Assembly (NCBI GenBank): GCA_035712245.1
Contig: DASTBC010000267.1
Coordinates: 1 to 48,052, forward strand
Reading direction: 5' to 3'
Origin: Candidatus Eisenbacteria bacterium
Lineage (GTDB): Bacteria > Eisenbacteria > RBG-16-71-46 > SZUA-252
DNA length: 48,052 nucleotides
Shown in pieces: positions 25,794 through 34,599 of this stretch. Every line of letters begins with the position of its first letter. The first letter of the stretch is position 1. Both the position numbers and the translations under genes were made by a program. The notes under the pieces are model-generated. The model saw only the letters and a list, made by a program, of their open reading frames with translations, did not search any database and was not told the origin of the DNA.

Positions 25794-26558
25794 ATGGCCG
25801 CCATCGACGTGTGCGACCTCCGGAAGTCTTACGGCTCGAACGTCGCCGTGAACGGGATCTCGTTCGAGGTCCGCGAGGGCGAGTGCTTCGGGCTCCTCGG
25901 ACCGAACGGCGCCGGAAAGACGACCACCCTGCACCTGGTGGTCGGCGCGCTCCGTCCGGACTCCGGAGAGGTTCGGATTCACGGCGAATCCGATCCCACG
26001 CGGCCCTCGGTCCGCCTCCGGATCGGCGTCGCGCCCCAGTCGCTCGCGATCTACGGGGACCTCACCGGGCAGGAGAACCTCGAGTTCTTCGCGAAGCTCT
26101 ACGGGCTCCAAGGCGACCGGCTCCGCGAGCGCATCGAGATGGCGCTCGAGTTCGCGGGGCTCACCGCGCGGCGCAAGGATCGAGCCGCGACGTACTCGGG
26201 AGGCATGCAGCGCCGTCTCAATCTGGTGTGCGGGCTCATGCACGATCCTTCCGTCATCCTCCTGGACGAGCCCACCGTCGGCGTCGATCCCCAATCCCGG
26301 AATCTTCTCTTCGACAACATCGAGGCGCTGAGACGGCTCGGCCGCACGATCGTCTACACCACGCACTACATGGAGGAGGCGGAGCGGCTGTGCGACCGCG
26401 TCGCCATCGTGGACCACGGGAAGATTCTCGCGCTCGACACGGTCGAGAACCTCCGCCGGACGCATGGCGGGCCACCCGTCCGGCGCGTCATCGAAGAGAG
26501 CCCCCATCTCGAGGCCGTGTTTCTGAACCTGACGGGCCGGACCCTGCGCGACACATGA
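25794..26558 (+). CDS. ABC transporter ATPase (ABC-2 exporter)
   Basis: 254 aa. Walker A GPNGAGKT (36-43), signature YSGGMQRRL, Walker B VILLDEPTVGVD and an H-loop in TTHYMEEAE are complete and of the DrrA/CcmA-type exporter class. The ATG at 25794 gives the correct N-terminus (VCDLRKSYG); upstream frame is open but overlaps the divergent amidohydrolase gene. The stop overlaps an ATG (ATGA, 26555-26558) that opens only a 13-codon frame; the true permease start lies 35 bases further on. Confidence 0.94.
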   Translation: MAAIDVCDLRKSYGSNVAVNGISFEVREGECFGLLGPNGAGKTTTLHLVVGALRPDSGEVRIHGESDPTRPSVRLRIGVAPQSLAIYGDLTGQENLEFFAKLYGLQGDRLRERIEMALEFAGLTARRKDRAATYSGGMQRRLNLVCGLMHDPSVILLDEPTVGVDPQSRNLLFDNIEALRRLGRTIVYTTHYMEEAERLCDRVAIVDHGKILALDTVENLRRTHGGPPVRRVIEESPHLEAVFLNLTGRTLRDT

Positions 26559-26619
26559 GCCGGATCGCCGCCGTCCGGATCCCGCGCGACGCATGAGCTC
26601 GATCCTCGCCATCGCCCGG
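26546..26619 (+). repeat. Imperfect 38-bp tandem duplication at the ATPase/permease junction
   Basis: The segment starting GCGCGACACATGAG (26546) is repeated 38 bases later as GCGCGACGCATGAG (26584), with 24 of the first 30 positions matching. Both copies contain an ATG followed by similar codons (MSRIAAV and MSSILAI). The first copy meets a stop after 13 codons; the second begins the permease. Confidence 0.7.
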
Positions 26620-27876
26620 AAGGATCTCCGGCTCCTCTTCCGGGATCGCGCGGGGTTCTTCTGGGTGCTCGGCTGGCCCTTCCTGATGGCGCTCTTCTTC
26701 GGGTCCATCATCGGAGGGAGCGACGAGACCTCTCCGATGAAGGTCGCCCTCGTGGACGAGGACCGGACCGACTACTCGCGCGCGTTCGGGGCGGAGCTCC
26801 GGAAGTCCAGCGCGCTCGAGATCCTGGAGGCGCCGCGCGACTCCGCGACGACGCTCGTGCGGCGCGGCCGCCTCACCGGGTACATCGCGCTCCGGCCCGG
26901 CATGGGCGCCTCGCTCGGCTTCGGAGGAGACTCGGCGACGATCGAGCTGGGACTGGACCCGAGCCGGCGCGCGGAGGCCGGCTACCTGGAGGGGCTCGTG
27001 ACCCAGGCCCTCGTTCAATCCATGCAGGGCTCGTTCGGCCCGGATGGAACCGGAAGAGCCTCGCTCCGCGAGAGGATGGCGGCCGTCCAGACCGACACCA
27101 CGATCACCGTCGAGCGCCGTGACGACCTGACCTCGTTCTACACCAACCTCGACCGGTTCCTCGGCTCCCTCGACACCGTCACCACATCCGGGACCGGCTC
27201 CGCGACCGGCTCCGACGCGACCCGTGCCCTCGGCCCCAACCTCGAGATCACCGCCGTGACCGGTCAGGGAGACGGCCCGCGGAGCGCCTTCGAGGTGACC
27301 TTCCCCTCCGCGATGATGTGGGCCCTGATCGGCGTCTGCATGAGCTTCGCGATCTCGATCGTGCAAGAGCGCCTCACCGGAACGTACCTGCGTCTCCGCC
27401 TCGCGCCGATCTCGAAGGCGCAGATCCTCGCGGGGAAGGGGCTCGCCGCGTTCCTCGCCGCGCTCGGAGCGACCGTTCTCCTCCTCGCGTTCGGCTCTCT
27501 CGTCCTCGGCGTGAGGATCGCGAGCGTGCCGAAGCTCGCCGCGGCGGTGCTCGCGTGCGCCTTCTGCTTCGTCGGCCTCATGATGCTGATCTCGACGCTC
27601 GGGAGAACCCACCAGGCGGTCGCGGGGGCGGGCTGGGCGCTCCTCCTCGTCCAGTCGATGACGGGCGGCGGCATGATCCCGCTCATCGCCATGCCCCCCT
27701 GGATGCAGGCCGTGAGCCATTTCAGCCTCGTCAAGTGGGGAGTTCTCTCGGTGGAGGGCGCCATCTGGCGCGGATTCTCGTGGAATGAGATGCTAATTCC
27801 CGTGAGCATCCTCCTTGCCGTGGGGGGCATCGCCTTCCTGATCGGAGCGCGCGCGCTCCATCGCTCCGACACGTGA
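26593..27876 (+). CDS. ABC-2 type exporter permease
   Basis: 427 aa. One N-terminal membrane helix (about 20-40), a large extracytoplasmic region (about 45-235), then five membrane helices from about 238 to the C-terminus. This is the usual topology of ABC-2 permeases of the YhaP/YhfX or NatB kind. It pairs with the ATPase just upstream. A Thr/Ser/Gly-rich segment (about 195-215) lies at the end of the outer domain. Substrate unknown; such pairs export drugs, lipids or sodium. The stop overlaps the GTG of the next gene (GTGA, 27873-27876). Confidence 0.9.
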   Translation: MSSILAIARKDLRLLFRDRAGFFWVLGWPFLMALFFGSIIGGSDETSPMKVALVDEDRTDYSRAFGAELRKSSALEILEAPRDSATTLVRRGRLTGYIALRPGMGASLGFGGDSATIELGLDPSRRAEAGYLEGLVTQALVQSMQGSFGPDGTGRASLRERMAAVQTDTTITVERRDDLTSFYTNLDRFLGSLDTVTTSGTGSATGSDATRALGPNLEITAVTGQGDGPRSAFEVTFPSAMMWALIGVCMSFAISIVQERLTGTYLRLRLAPISKAQILAGKGLAAFLAALGATVLLLAFGSLVLGVRIASVPKLAAAVLACAFCFVGLMMLISTLGRTHQAVAGAGWALLLVQSMTGGGMIPLIAMPPWMQAVSHFSLVKWGVLSVEGAIWRGFSWNEMLIPVSILLAVGGIAFLIGARALHRSDT

Positions 27877-29048
27877 CGGCCCTCGGGCCCGAGCGGCCGC
27901 GCGGGTGGTCGCGCCCGTCGCCTCCCTCCGCGCGTCGCGTCCGCTCCCTCCTCCTCCTGCTCGCTCTGGGCCTTTGCGGTTGCGCCGCCAGCCGCTCCGG
28001 AAACGAAGCATCCGCGGGCATCGAGCTGATCCCGGTCGGCCGGTATGATTTCGAGGCGCAGCCGACGGGAGACCCCGCGCTCCTCGCCGAGGAGCTGAGC
28101 GGCATCGTCTGGATCGGAGGCGAGCAGTACCTGACCGTCGGCGACGACCACGCGAGCGTGCACCAGCTCACGATCCACCTCGATCCGGTGACGGGACGCG
28201 TGGTGGACGCCCAGTTCCGCACGCCGGTGCGGCTCGCCGATCCCTCCGGCACGGTCATCCCCGATTCCCTGGGCTCGGATCGGGAGGGCATCGCGTTCAT
28301 TCCCCAGACGCACGAGGTGTGGATCTCGAATGAGCACACCGAGGGGGACCAGAGCCGCTCCTCGCTCGCCCGGCACCGGCTCCGGGACGGTCGCATGCTC
28401 GAGCTCGTGCGGACCGACGGCACGAGCATGCTTCGGATCTTCTCGCGACAGCGGTTGAACGGCGGATTCGAGGCGCTCGCGCGAACCGCCGACGGCTCCA
28501 CGTACTGGGTCGCGAACGAGATGCCGCTCTCGATCGACGGTGAGCCGGCGACGGACAGCACGGGCGGGATCGTGCGCCTCCAGCGGCTCGACGGCCAGAT
28601 GCGGCCGCTCCGCCAGTACGCGTACGATCTCGATCCCTACCTCGCGAAGATCCAGTCTCCCCCCCAGCTCGCCGGGTTCGCGGTGAGCGGGCTCAGCGAG
28701 CTGCTGGTCCTGGAAGGCGAGAAGCTCCTCGGGCTGGAGCGCTCCTTCGCCGGGGACTCGACCGGGAACGCGAATCTGCGGGTGCGCCTCTACGAGATCG
28801 ATCTCAGGGGAGCGACGGACGTGGGCGTGCTCGGGTGGGCGGAAGGCCTGAAGGGACGGTCGTACCGGACGGTCACGAAGCGGCTCCTCTGGCAGGAGAA
28901 CTTCGGGCTCACGACGTCCAACTTCGAGGGGATGACGCTCGGCCCCACCCTCGAGAACGGAGACCGGTCTCTCATCCTGATCGCGGACAACAACGGCGGA
29001 AGGAGCGAAGCGCTCTACGTGCTCCGCGTGCGCGGGCTCCGATCCTGA
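27873..29048 (+). CDS. Lipoprotein with phytase-esterase-like domain
   Basis: 391 aa. An Arg-rich N-terminus leads to a hydrophobic core and a lipobox (LCGC, Cys near residue 37). The rest is a beta-propeller of the esterase-like activity of phytase family: ELSGIVWIGGEQYLTVGDD, SDREGIAFIPQTHEVWISNE, NGGFEALART and SNFEGMTLGP, all with the E-G/A repeat pattern of that family. It is probably anchored in a membrane facing the periplasm or outside. It could hydrolyse a phosphoester or ester; family members are poorly studied. The GTG start overlaps the permease stop, so the three genes form one operon. Confidence 0.85.
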   Translation: MTALGPERPRGWSRPSPPSARRVRSLLLLLALGLCGCAASRSGNEASAGIELIPVGRYDFEAQPTGDPALLAEELSGIVWIGGEQYLTVGDDHASVHQLTIHLDPVTGRVVDAQFRTPVRLADPSGTVIPDSLGSDREGIAFIPQTHEVWISNEHTEGDQSRSSLARHRLRDGRMLELVRTDGTSMLRIFSRQRLNGGFEALARTADGSTYWVANEMPLSIDGEPATDSTGGIVRLQRLDGQMRPLRQYAYDLDPYLAKIQSPPQLAGFAVSGLSELLVLEGEKLLGLERSFAGDSTGNANLRVRLYEIDLRGATDVGVLGWAEGLKGRSYRTVTKRLLWQENFGLTTSNFEGMTLGPTLENGDRSLILIADNNGGRSEALYVLRVRGLRS

Positions 29049-29066
29049 CCGAGCGCGTCAGCGCCG

Positions 29067-31844
29067 TCACCTTCCCGCGGCGATGAAGGCTCCCCAGGGA
29101 AACGGATCGATCGCCTGCCCCGCCGCGCGTTGCTGCTCCAGGACGCGCCGGCTCGCGTCGCGCGCGGCGGACGCGGTGTCGAGCCCCTTCACGAGCCGCG
29201 CTTCGTAGAAGCGTACCGTCCAGTCGCCTGCGTCGCGGTCCGTAACGGGCCAGAGGGTCAGCACGAGGCTCTGGGCGCCCGCGATCTCGAACGCGCGGCG
29301 AAGTCCGAAGACTCCCTCCCCGGCGCGCACGACGCCGACGCCGGTGTCACACCCGGAGAGCACCACCGACTCGAGACCGGCGAGGTCCATCCCGGAGATC
29401 TCGTCCGCGGTGAGGAGCCCGTCCTCGGTGGACATTCCCTCCGCGCTGTCCGCGGCGGCCCGGTTCGCGCCGGCGAGCACGAGCCCGGTGCTCAGGAGTG
29501 GGTTCTCCCCTTCGCAGGAGCCCTCGAAGAACCCGTGCGTGGCGAGATGGATGGCGCGCTTGCCCGGGGCGTGCTTCTGGACCGCGCCCTCCGTTGCCGC
29601 GGCGTCCCGAAACACGTGGGTGGCTCCCCCGTGGCGACGCTCCCATAGACGCGCGATCTCCTCCACCTCGCGCGCGCTCCCGGGGAGCGGCGGCCAGACG
29701 CCCGGAGCGGAAGCCGCCGCGCACGGGCCCGATCCCCGATAGACCGGGTCCGCGCCGTCGCGAGGTCCGGGATCCCGCTCCCTCTGCGGGTCGCGCTGCC
29801 GGACGGGATCGAGCGCCGACATCGAGCGGCGCGGAGCGTCGAAGTCCGGGTCGGCGACAGCCAGGAATCCGGTTCCGGGCGCCGCCGGTCGCGCCGGCCC
29901 GATCAGGTCGCGCTCGGAGGAGAGGATCTGGAACGTGGGACCCTCCTCGACGAGGTAGCGGCCGCCGTCCAGCGGCAGCGCCATGGGATTCACGAGGTGG
30001 AACGAGCCGTCGGGAACGAAGATCACGCGCTCCGCGCCGGCGAGGTGAGGCCGGACGGGATCCCAGAGCCTTTGCCGGAGGATGCTCCCGAGCCGCTCCG
30101 CCGACGGCGCAGCGCCATCGCTCGCGCCGCCCGTCTCACGCCCGCGAACCGTCATGGCCCGTCGCCACGTCGCCACGAGCGAGTCCAGCTCCTCCGCGTC
30201 CCCCAGCGGGACCACTCGCCCGTGGCTCGAGGCACCCGACGTGACGAACGCGGCGTAGGACCAGGTCCCCGGCGACGAGCGTCCGGGGGATCCATCGCCG
30301 GCGGCGGCCCCGGGGCCTGCCGTCGGCTGAGGCGAGGTGGCGGGGTCGAGATAGCGGACCAGACTCACGATTCCGCCTCCGGCGGGCAGGGCCTGGCGCA
30401 CGTCGGCGATCCCCGCTCCGTCGCGCTTGAGGTCCACTACCGCGTCCGGGCGCCGAGCCAGGAGCTTCCGTTCCAGGTCCTCTCTCGTTGCCTTCAGGCG
30501 CTCCAGCGTGGCGCGGTAGGCGCGCGGATCCATGCCGTCCGGTCCGCGAGCGGAGAGTCGCGCGATCCCCTGTCGCGCGCGCGCCGCGTCCGAGGCGAGC
30601 GCGAGGATCGCGCTGTCCGCGCGAAGTTGCGTCCATCGGTGCCGGGACGCCATCCCGTCGAGGACGAGCGCGCGCGACCGCGTGACCGCATCCCAGACGC
30701 GCTCGACGACCGTGGAGTCCCAGGTGCGGATGCTCGCCGCCACCGCGGCTCCGATCCCCGAGGCGAGCCGCGCCTCGTAACGGAGCGCCTGGCTCTCGGG
30801 CACGGAGCGCACGATGGAGCGCAGATGATCCCGTCGGATTCCCTCGGCCTCGAGCGCGGCATCCACGGCGTCGGCGCTGTGGCCGGTGCGGATCAGGGAG
30901 CCCGCATACGCGACGAGCGCCTCGGCCAGGAGCGGGTGCTCGCTTCCCAGGGCGCGGCGTCGAATCGCCACGGCCTCCCGGTCGTGAGCGCGCGCACGGT
31001 CCAGGTCTCCGTCGGCCCGCGCGAGCGCGGCGAGACCGGACACGGAGACCGCCACTCCGGGATGATCGGGGCTGGCCCCGTCATTCAGGATCGATCGTGC
31101 GCGAAGAAACGCCGCGCGCGCGGCGGCCGCGTCTCCCGCGCGAACCGCTTCGAGGGCGACATGCTGGAGGCACGACGCGACCCCGAGCGAGTCGCCCGAG
31201 GCCTCGCGGATCGCGAGCGCGCGGAGGTGGTGCGTTCTCGCTTCCTGGTGCTTCCCGGAGGCGGCGAGCGACGCTCCGAGCCGCTCGAGCGCGGCGGCCG
31301 TCGCCGGACCGGACGGGCTCGCCGGTTCCACGAGATCCAGCGCGCGCTCGTGGAGCCGGACGGCGGCCGGCGGATCTCCTTGCTCGAGCACGATCGAGCC
31401 CAGCAGGCCGAGCACGCCGGCGATCGCGGTGGAATCGTGCTCGCCGGCCCGCTCATGGAGGAGGAGCGCCGCCTCGAGCTCCGTCCTCGCGCGCTCGTAG
31501 TCCCCCGCCGTCCACGCGACGGCGCCGAGGCGCTCGTGTCTCGCGGCGAGCTCGGGGTGCTCGGGAGAGAGCGACGCGCGGGCGCGGGCGAGCTCCCGCT
31601 CGTAGAGAGCGAGCGCGCCGTCGGTGTCACCGTTCTCGAGAAGCGCTCGGGAGGCCGAATCCGCTGCCGAGAGCCAGCTTGCGAGGGCGGGGCTCTCCGG
31701 GATCGGCAGGCTGCTCCCGTGGGCCTCGCCGGAGCGCACCTCCGGCCCGGGGCCCTCCGCCGCGAAAGCGGAGGAGATTGGGACCAGGAGCAATCCCGCC
31801 ACGGCGGTCCACACGGGCGGGAGGAAACGGCAACGGCGATACAT
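29067..31844 (-). CDS. Exported TPR-CHAT protease-like protein
   Basis: 925 aa. A signal peptide (about 1-28) is followed by tandem tetratricopeptide repeats (about 60-390, with the pattern LYERELARARASLSPEHPE) and a linker. A CHAT domain covers about 600-925. The caspase-like pair is present: H770 in HLATHGFF and C832 in VLSGCDTG. The C-terminus ends PWGAFIAAGR, matching the FxWAxFxLxG end of CHAT domains. It should be a cysteine protease acting outside the cytoplasm; TPRs would bind partners. No gasdermin or CRISPR partner is nearby, so a defence role is not supported. GAGGGG precedes the ATG. Confidence 0.9.
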   Translation of the reverse strand: MYRRCRFLPPVWTAVAGLLLVPISSAFAAEGPGPEVRSGEAHGSSLPIPESPALASWLSAADSASRALLENGDTDGALALYERELARARASLSPEHPELAARHERLGAVAWTAGDYERARTELEAALLLHERAGEHDSTAIAGVLGLLGSIVLEQGDPPAAVRLHERALDLVEPASPSGPATAAALERLGASLAASGKHQEARTHHLRALAIREASGDSLGVASCLQHVALEAVRAGDAAAARAAFLRARSILNDGASPDHPGVAVSVSGLAALARADGDLDRARAHDREAVAIRRRALGSEHPLLAEALVAYAGSLIRTGHSADAVDAALEAEGIRRDHLRSIVRSVPESQALRYEARLASGIGAAVAASIRTWDSTVVERVWDAVTRSRALVLDGMASRHRWTQLRADSAILALASDAARARQGIARLSARGPDGMDPRAYRATLERLKATREDLERKLLARRPDAVVDLKRDGAGIADVRQALPAGGGIVSLVRYLDPATSPQPTAGPGAAAGDGSPGRSSPGTWSYAAFVTSGASSHGRVVPLGDAEELDSLVATWRRAMTVRGRETGGASDGAAPSAERLGSILRQRLWDPVRPHLAGAERVIFVPDGSFHLVNPMALPLDGGRYLVEEGPTFQILSSERDLIGPARPAAPGTGFLAVADPDFDAPRRSMSALDPVRQRDPQRERDPGPRDGADPVYRGSGPCAAASAPGVWPPLPGSAREVEEIARLWERRHGGATHVFRDAAATEGAVQKHAPGKRAIHLATHGFFEGSCEGENPLLSTGLVLAGANRAAADSAEGMSTEDGLLTADEISGMDLAGLESVVLSGCDTGVGVVRAGEGVFGLRRAFEIAGAQSLVLTLWPVTDRDAGDWTVRFYEARLVKGLDTASAARDASRRVLEQQRAAGQAIDPFPWGAFIAAGR

Positions 31845-31949
31845 CGAAACCCCTCGGCCCCGCCGGATCGCTTCCGGGCGGGAACCATCCCCACACCGGG
31901 AGTCTAGCACGGGGCGGCGCAGTGCCAGCCGGGGTCGCCCGGCCGCGGG

Positions 31950-32492
31950 CTAGGCCCGAAGCTCGTCGATTCGCGCGTTGTAGAGCGCGACCGCTTCGGC
32001 GACCACGCGCTCGGCGTCGGGCCGTCCCAGCATGCGCTCCACCGTGACCTCCTTCTTCTCGAGCACCTTGTAGTCGAGGAAGAAGCGGCGAAGCTCCGCG
32101 GTCCAGTGCTCCGGCAGCTCCGAGATCTCGCGCAGATGCGCGAACTGCGGATCGTCCACGTGCGCGGCGATGATCTTGTCGTCCTCCCCCTTCTCGTCCT
32201 TCATCTTCATGACGCCGATGGGGCGCGCCCGCGCGATGGAGAGCGGCGCGAGCGGCTGCTGGCTCAGCACGAGGATGTCGAGCGGGTCGCCATCGGGACA
32301 GTAGGTCTGCGGAATGAATCCGTAGTTCGCGGGGTAATGGACCGCCGAGTAGAGCACGCGGTCCGCGATCAGGAGTCCCGTCTTCTTGTGGAGCTCGTAC
32401 TTCACCTTCGATCCTTCGGGAATCTCGATGATCGCGTGCACGTGATCGCCGGCATCGGTTCGCCACGGGACGTCGTGCCAGGCGTTGCTCAT
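31950..32492 (-). CDS. ppa: Inorganic pyrophosphatase (family I)
   Basis: 180 aa. Family I soluble pyrophosphatase: EIPEGSKVKYELHKKTG, YPANYGFIPQTYCPDGDPLDILVL (given in parts), IGVMKMKDEKGEDDKIIA and a C-terminal LEKKEVTVERM. The metal-binding Asp cluster in DGDPLD is intact. It hydrolyses PPi to drive biosynthesis, in the cytoplasm. Its ATG overlaps the stop of the upstream hydrolase gene (ATGA, 32489-32492), an unusual partner for ppa. The 105 bases after the stop hold no gene. Confidence 0.97.
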   Translation of the reverse strand: MSNAWHDVPWRTDAGDHVHAIIEIPEGSKVKYELHKKTGLLIADRVLYSAVHYPANYGFIPQTYCPDGDPLDILVLSQQPLAPLSIARARPIGVMKMKDEKGEDDKIIAAHVDDPQFAHLREISELPEHWTAELRRFFLDYKVLEKKEVTVERMLGRPDAERVVAEAVALYNARIDELRA

Positions 32493-33751
32493 TGCGGCGC
32501 CAGCAGCTTCTGGAACCGCGGATCGTCCCGGATCGTCGCGAGATCGGGATCGCGGAGCACCGCGGCCCGGTCCTGCATGAACCCGGTCGCGAAGGCCCGC
32601 TCGAGGTCCTCGATCGCGCGCTCCCGCTCTCCCGCGAGCGCGCGCGAGCACGCCGCGTTGTAGTACGTGAGCGCGGGCATCCAGCCGCGCTGCCCCGCGG
32701 CCTCGTAGTGGAGCGCCGCGTCCTGGTAGCGCTTCAGCTGGTACGCGGCGTCCGCCGCGAGCTGGTGGGGATGGCCGTTCTCCGGCTCGCGCTGGATCCA
32801 TCCCTTCGTCGACGCGAGCGTCCCCTCCCAGTCCCTCGTGGCGTGCGCCCGCACGGCGCGAGCGTCATCCGAACGGGTGAGCCAGGCCTCCTGCATTTCC
32901 GCAGTGAGGTTGCGCCGAAGGAACTCGAGCGTCGTCCGGACCGCTTGCCGCGACGCCTCGGTGGAGTCGACGAGATCGAACGCGTGCCGCATGTTCGGGA
33001 GGTTCAGGACGGTGAGGTTCGCGTTCCGCGCCATCGCGCGCTGGATGTACTGGCTCAGGCTCGAGTTCGTGAACGGAGTGTCCAGTCCCGCGCGCGCGAC
33101 GAGCACCGGCAAGTCGGGGCGGACGTTCGTCGTGTCGACATTGCCGTAGTAGAAGACGCCCGCCTTCACCCACGTGTTCACGGGATCGAGCGCGTAGGCG
33201 GAGCCGGGACGCAGATTCGCCGAGCACGCCCAGATGCCGATCATGTCGCGATCGATCCCGAGTTTCGCGGCGTTCCCGCGGAGGTGCTCGACGAGCGCGA
33301 CGAGATCCTCTCGGACGTTCGCGGCGCGCGAGTCGTAGAGCACCGCGGCCATGCCCTCGACCGCCACGAGCCGCGCCCAGTCCTTGTAGATCCCCCACTC
33401 CTTGAGCGCCGGCGTCGAGCGGAACCAGCCCACTCCGTTCACGAAGACGACGACCGGGAGCCCGCGCGGGCCGCCCGACGCCGCGGCGCCGACCGCGGCG
33501 GCCGATGGCTTCGCCTTGCCGCCCGGCGGCGGCTTGTAGAGATCGAACGTGAGCTTCACGTCGGGAAGCGAGCGATAGACGAGCCCGGTGTCGGCACGGA
33601 CCTGATCCATCCCCGGGAGCGTCAGGACACAGGCGGTCTTCCGGAGGTCCTGGGGCGGCTGGGCGTGGGCGTACCTGGCGAACGGCGTGGCGAGCAGGCA
33701 GAGCAGGACCGGAGCCAGGGCGCGAAGGACCCGGGCGGGCGAGGCTGCCAT
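32489..33751 (-). CDS. Exported alpha/beta hydrolase with C-terminal TPR-like region
   Basis: 420 aa. A signal peptide (about 1-30), then an alpha/beta-hydrolase domain (about 60-280). LPVVVFVNGVGW is the oxyanion strand-loop, the nucleophile elbow reads GIWACSANLR (ACSAN in place of GxSxG), the acid may be in ARAGLDTPF and the histidine in MRHAFDLVD. From about 300, helical repeats (HQLAADAAYQLKRYQDAALHYEAAGQ) look like TPRs and end in a segment DPDLATIRDDPRFQKLL typical after TPRs. Probably a periplasmic esterase or peptidase of the dienelactone-hydrolase-like type. It overlaps ppa by four bases. Confidence 0.82.
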   Translation of the reverse strand: MAASPARVLRALAPVLLCLLATPFARYAHAQPPQDLRKTACVLTLPGMDQVRADTGLVYRSLPDVKLTFDLYKPPPGGKAKPSAAAVGAAASGGPRGLPVVVFVNGVGWFRSTPALKEWGIYKDWARLVAVEGMAAVLYDSRAANVREDLVALVEHLRGNAAKLGIDRDMIGIWACSANLRPGSAYALDPVNTWVKAGVFYYGNVDTTNVRPDLPVLVARAGLDTPFTNSSLSQYIQRAMARNANLTVLNLPNMRHAFDLVDSTEASRQAVRTTLEFLRRNLTAEMQEAWLTRSDDARAVRAHATRDWEGTLASTKGWIQREPENGHPHQLAADAAYQLKRYQDAALHYEAAGQRGWMPALTYYNAACSRALAGERERAIEDLERAFATGFMQDRAAVLRDPDLATIRDDPRFQKLLAPQ

Positions 33752-33816
33752 GGCGAACCTCCTGAACCGACGGGGTGGATCGGGGGGGACCCCGCATTCT
33801 AACCCGCCTGTGAGGA

Positions 33817-34500
33817 CTACGGAAGCACTTGCAGGAACGGCTGGATCGACGCGGGACGGCTCGGGGCATTCTGCTGGAAGAGGATCGCGTCGGGTCGAGC
33901 GGACTCGCCGTAGAAGCGCTTCAGAGCGTCGTTGTCGGGAGCGAGGCGCGAACCCTCGAGCGAGATCCCGGCGAAGAGGCCCTTGCTCTTCGCGTAGGAG
34001 TAGATCTCCGCGTTCAGCTTGATGTCCGTGGCGGCCTCCCCCGTCCTACCCACCGGCCCCGCGGCCACGCCCGCCTTCCCGCTCAGCGTGAACTTGCTCT
34101 CGACGAGCGATCGCGCGCCCTTCTCGTTCATGAAGAAGAGGACGACGTCCGCCTTCTCCACCCCGATCTGGAGCCCGAAGCTGCCGCCGGAGAGGGTGAG
34201 GAAGATCGGAGGGCTCCACGTCCCCGCCGCGTCGCGACAGGACAGGACACCCTTTCCGTGACGGCCTCCGAATCCGAGCGCGCCCTTCACCACGCCCGGA
34301 ACGACGGCGACGCACTTGCACTTCTCGAGGAGCTGCTTCGGAACTTCGGAGGCAGCGAGCTCCTGATACACGGCCTTCGCGTCGTCGAGCCGCCGTTCTT
34401 CCTTGGTGGGTTTCTTCCCGCTTTCCTGCGCGTGAGAGACGTTGGCCGCGAGCTGAAGGAGCGAGAGGAGAATCGCGAGACGGATGAGAATTCGGATCAT
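33817..34500 (-). CDS. SYLF-domain lipid-binding protein (Ysc84 type)
   Basis: 227 aa from the ATG at 34500, preceded by GGAGG nine bases upstream; an ATG four codons earlier lacks such a site. A signal peptide (about 1-24) is followed by a SYLF/DUF500 domain: CKCVAVVPGVVKGALGFGG, HGKGVLSCRD, SGGSFGLQIGVEKADVVLFFMN and AEIYSYAKSKGLFAGISLEG. In bacteria these exported proteins are poorly understood; the eukaryotic domain binds phosphoinositides and actin. It lies between the hydrolase and kinase genes, separated by 65 and 99 bases, so probably has its own promoter. Confidence 0.9.
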   Translation of the reverse strand: MIRILIRLAILLSLLQLAANVSHAQESGKKPTKEERRLDDAKAVYQELAASEVPKQLLEKCKCVAVVPGVVKGALGFGGRHGKGVLSCRDAAGTWSPPIFLTLSGGSFGLQIGVEKADVVLFFMNEKGARSLVESKFTLSGKAGVAAGPVGRTGEAATDIKLNAEIYSYAKSKGLFAGISLEGSRLAPDNDALKRFYGESARPDAILFQQNAPSRPASIQPFLQVLP

Positions 34501-34567
34501 GACACCCTCCATGGGTGTGGTTGGCGGGTTCGATGGAGATCGCCGGCAGCGGCGGGAGCCGCGCGCT

Positions 34568-34586
34568 CGCGGGCCGATCGCCCGCG
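34568..34586 (-). terminator. Hairpin after the kinase gene
   Basis: CGCGGGC and GCCCGCG (34568-34574/34580-34586) form an exact 7-bp stem with a 5-base loop, 13 bases past the kinase stop. There is no U-tract on the minus strand. It is a likely 3' end structure by position only. Confidence 0.45.
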
Positions 34587-34599
34587 GGCGGCCGGAGAT

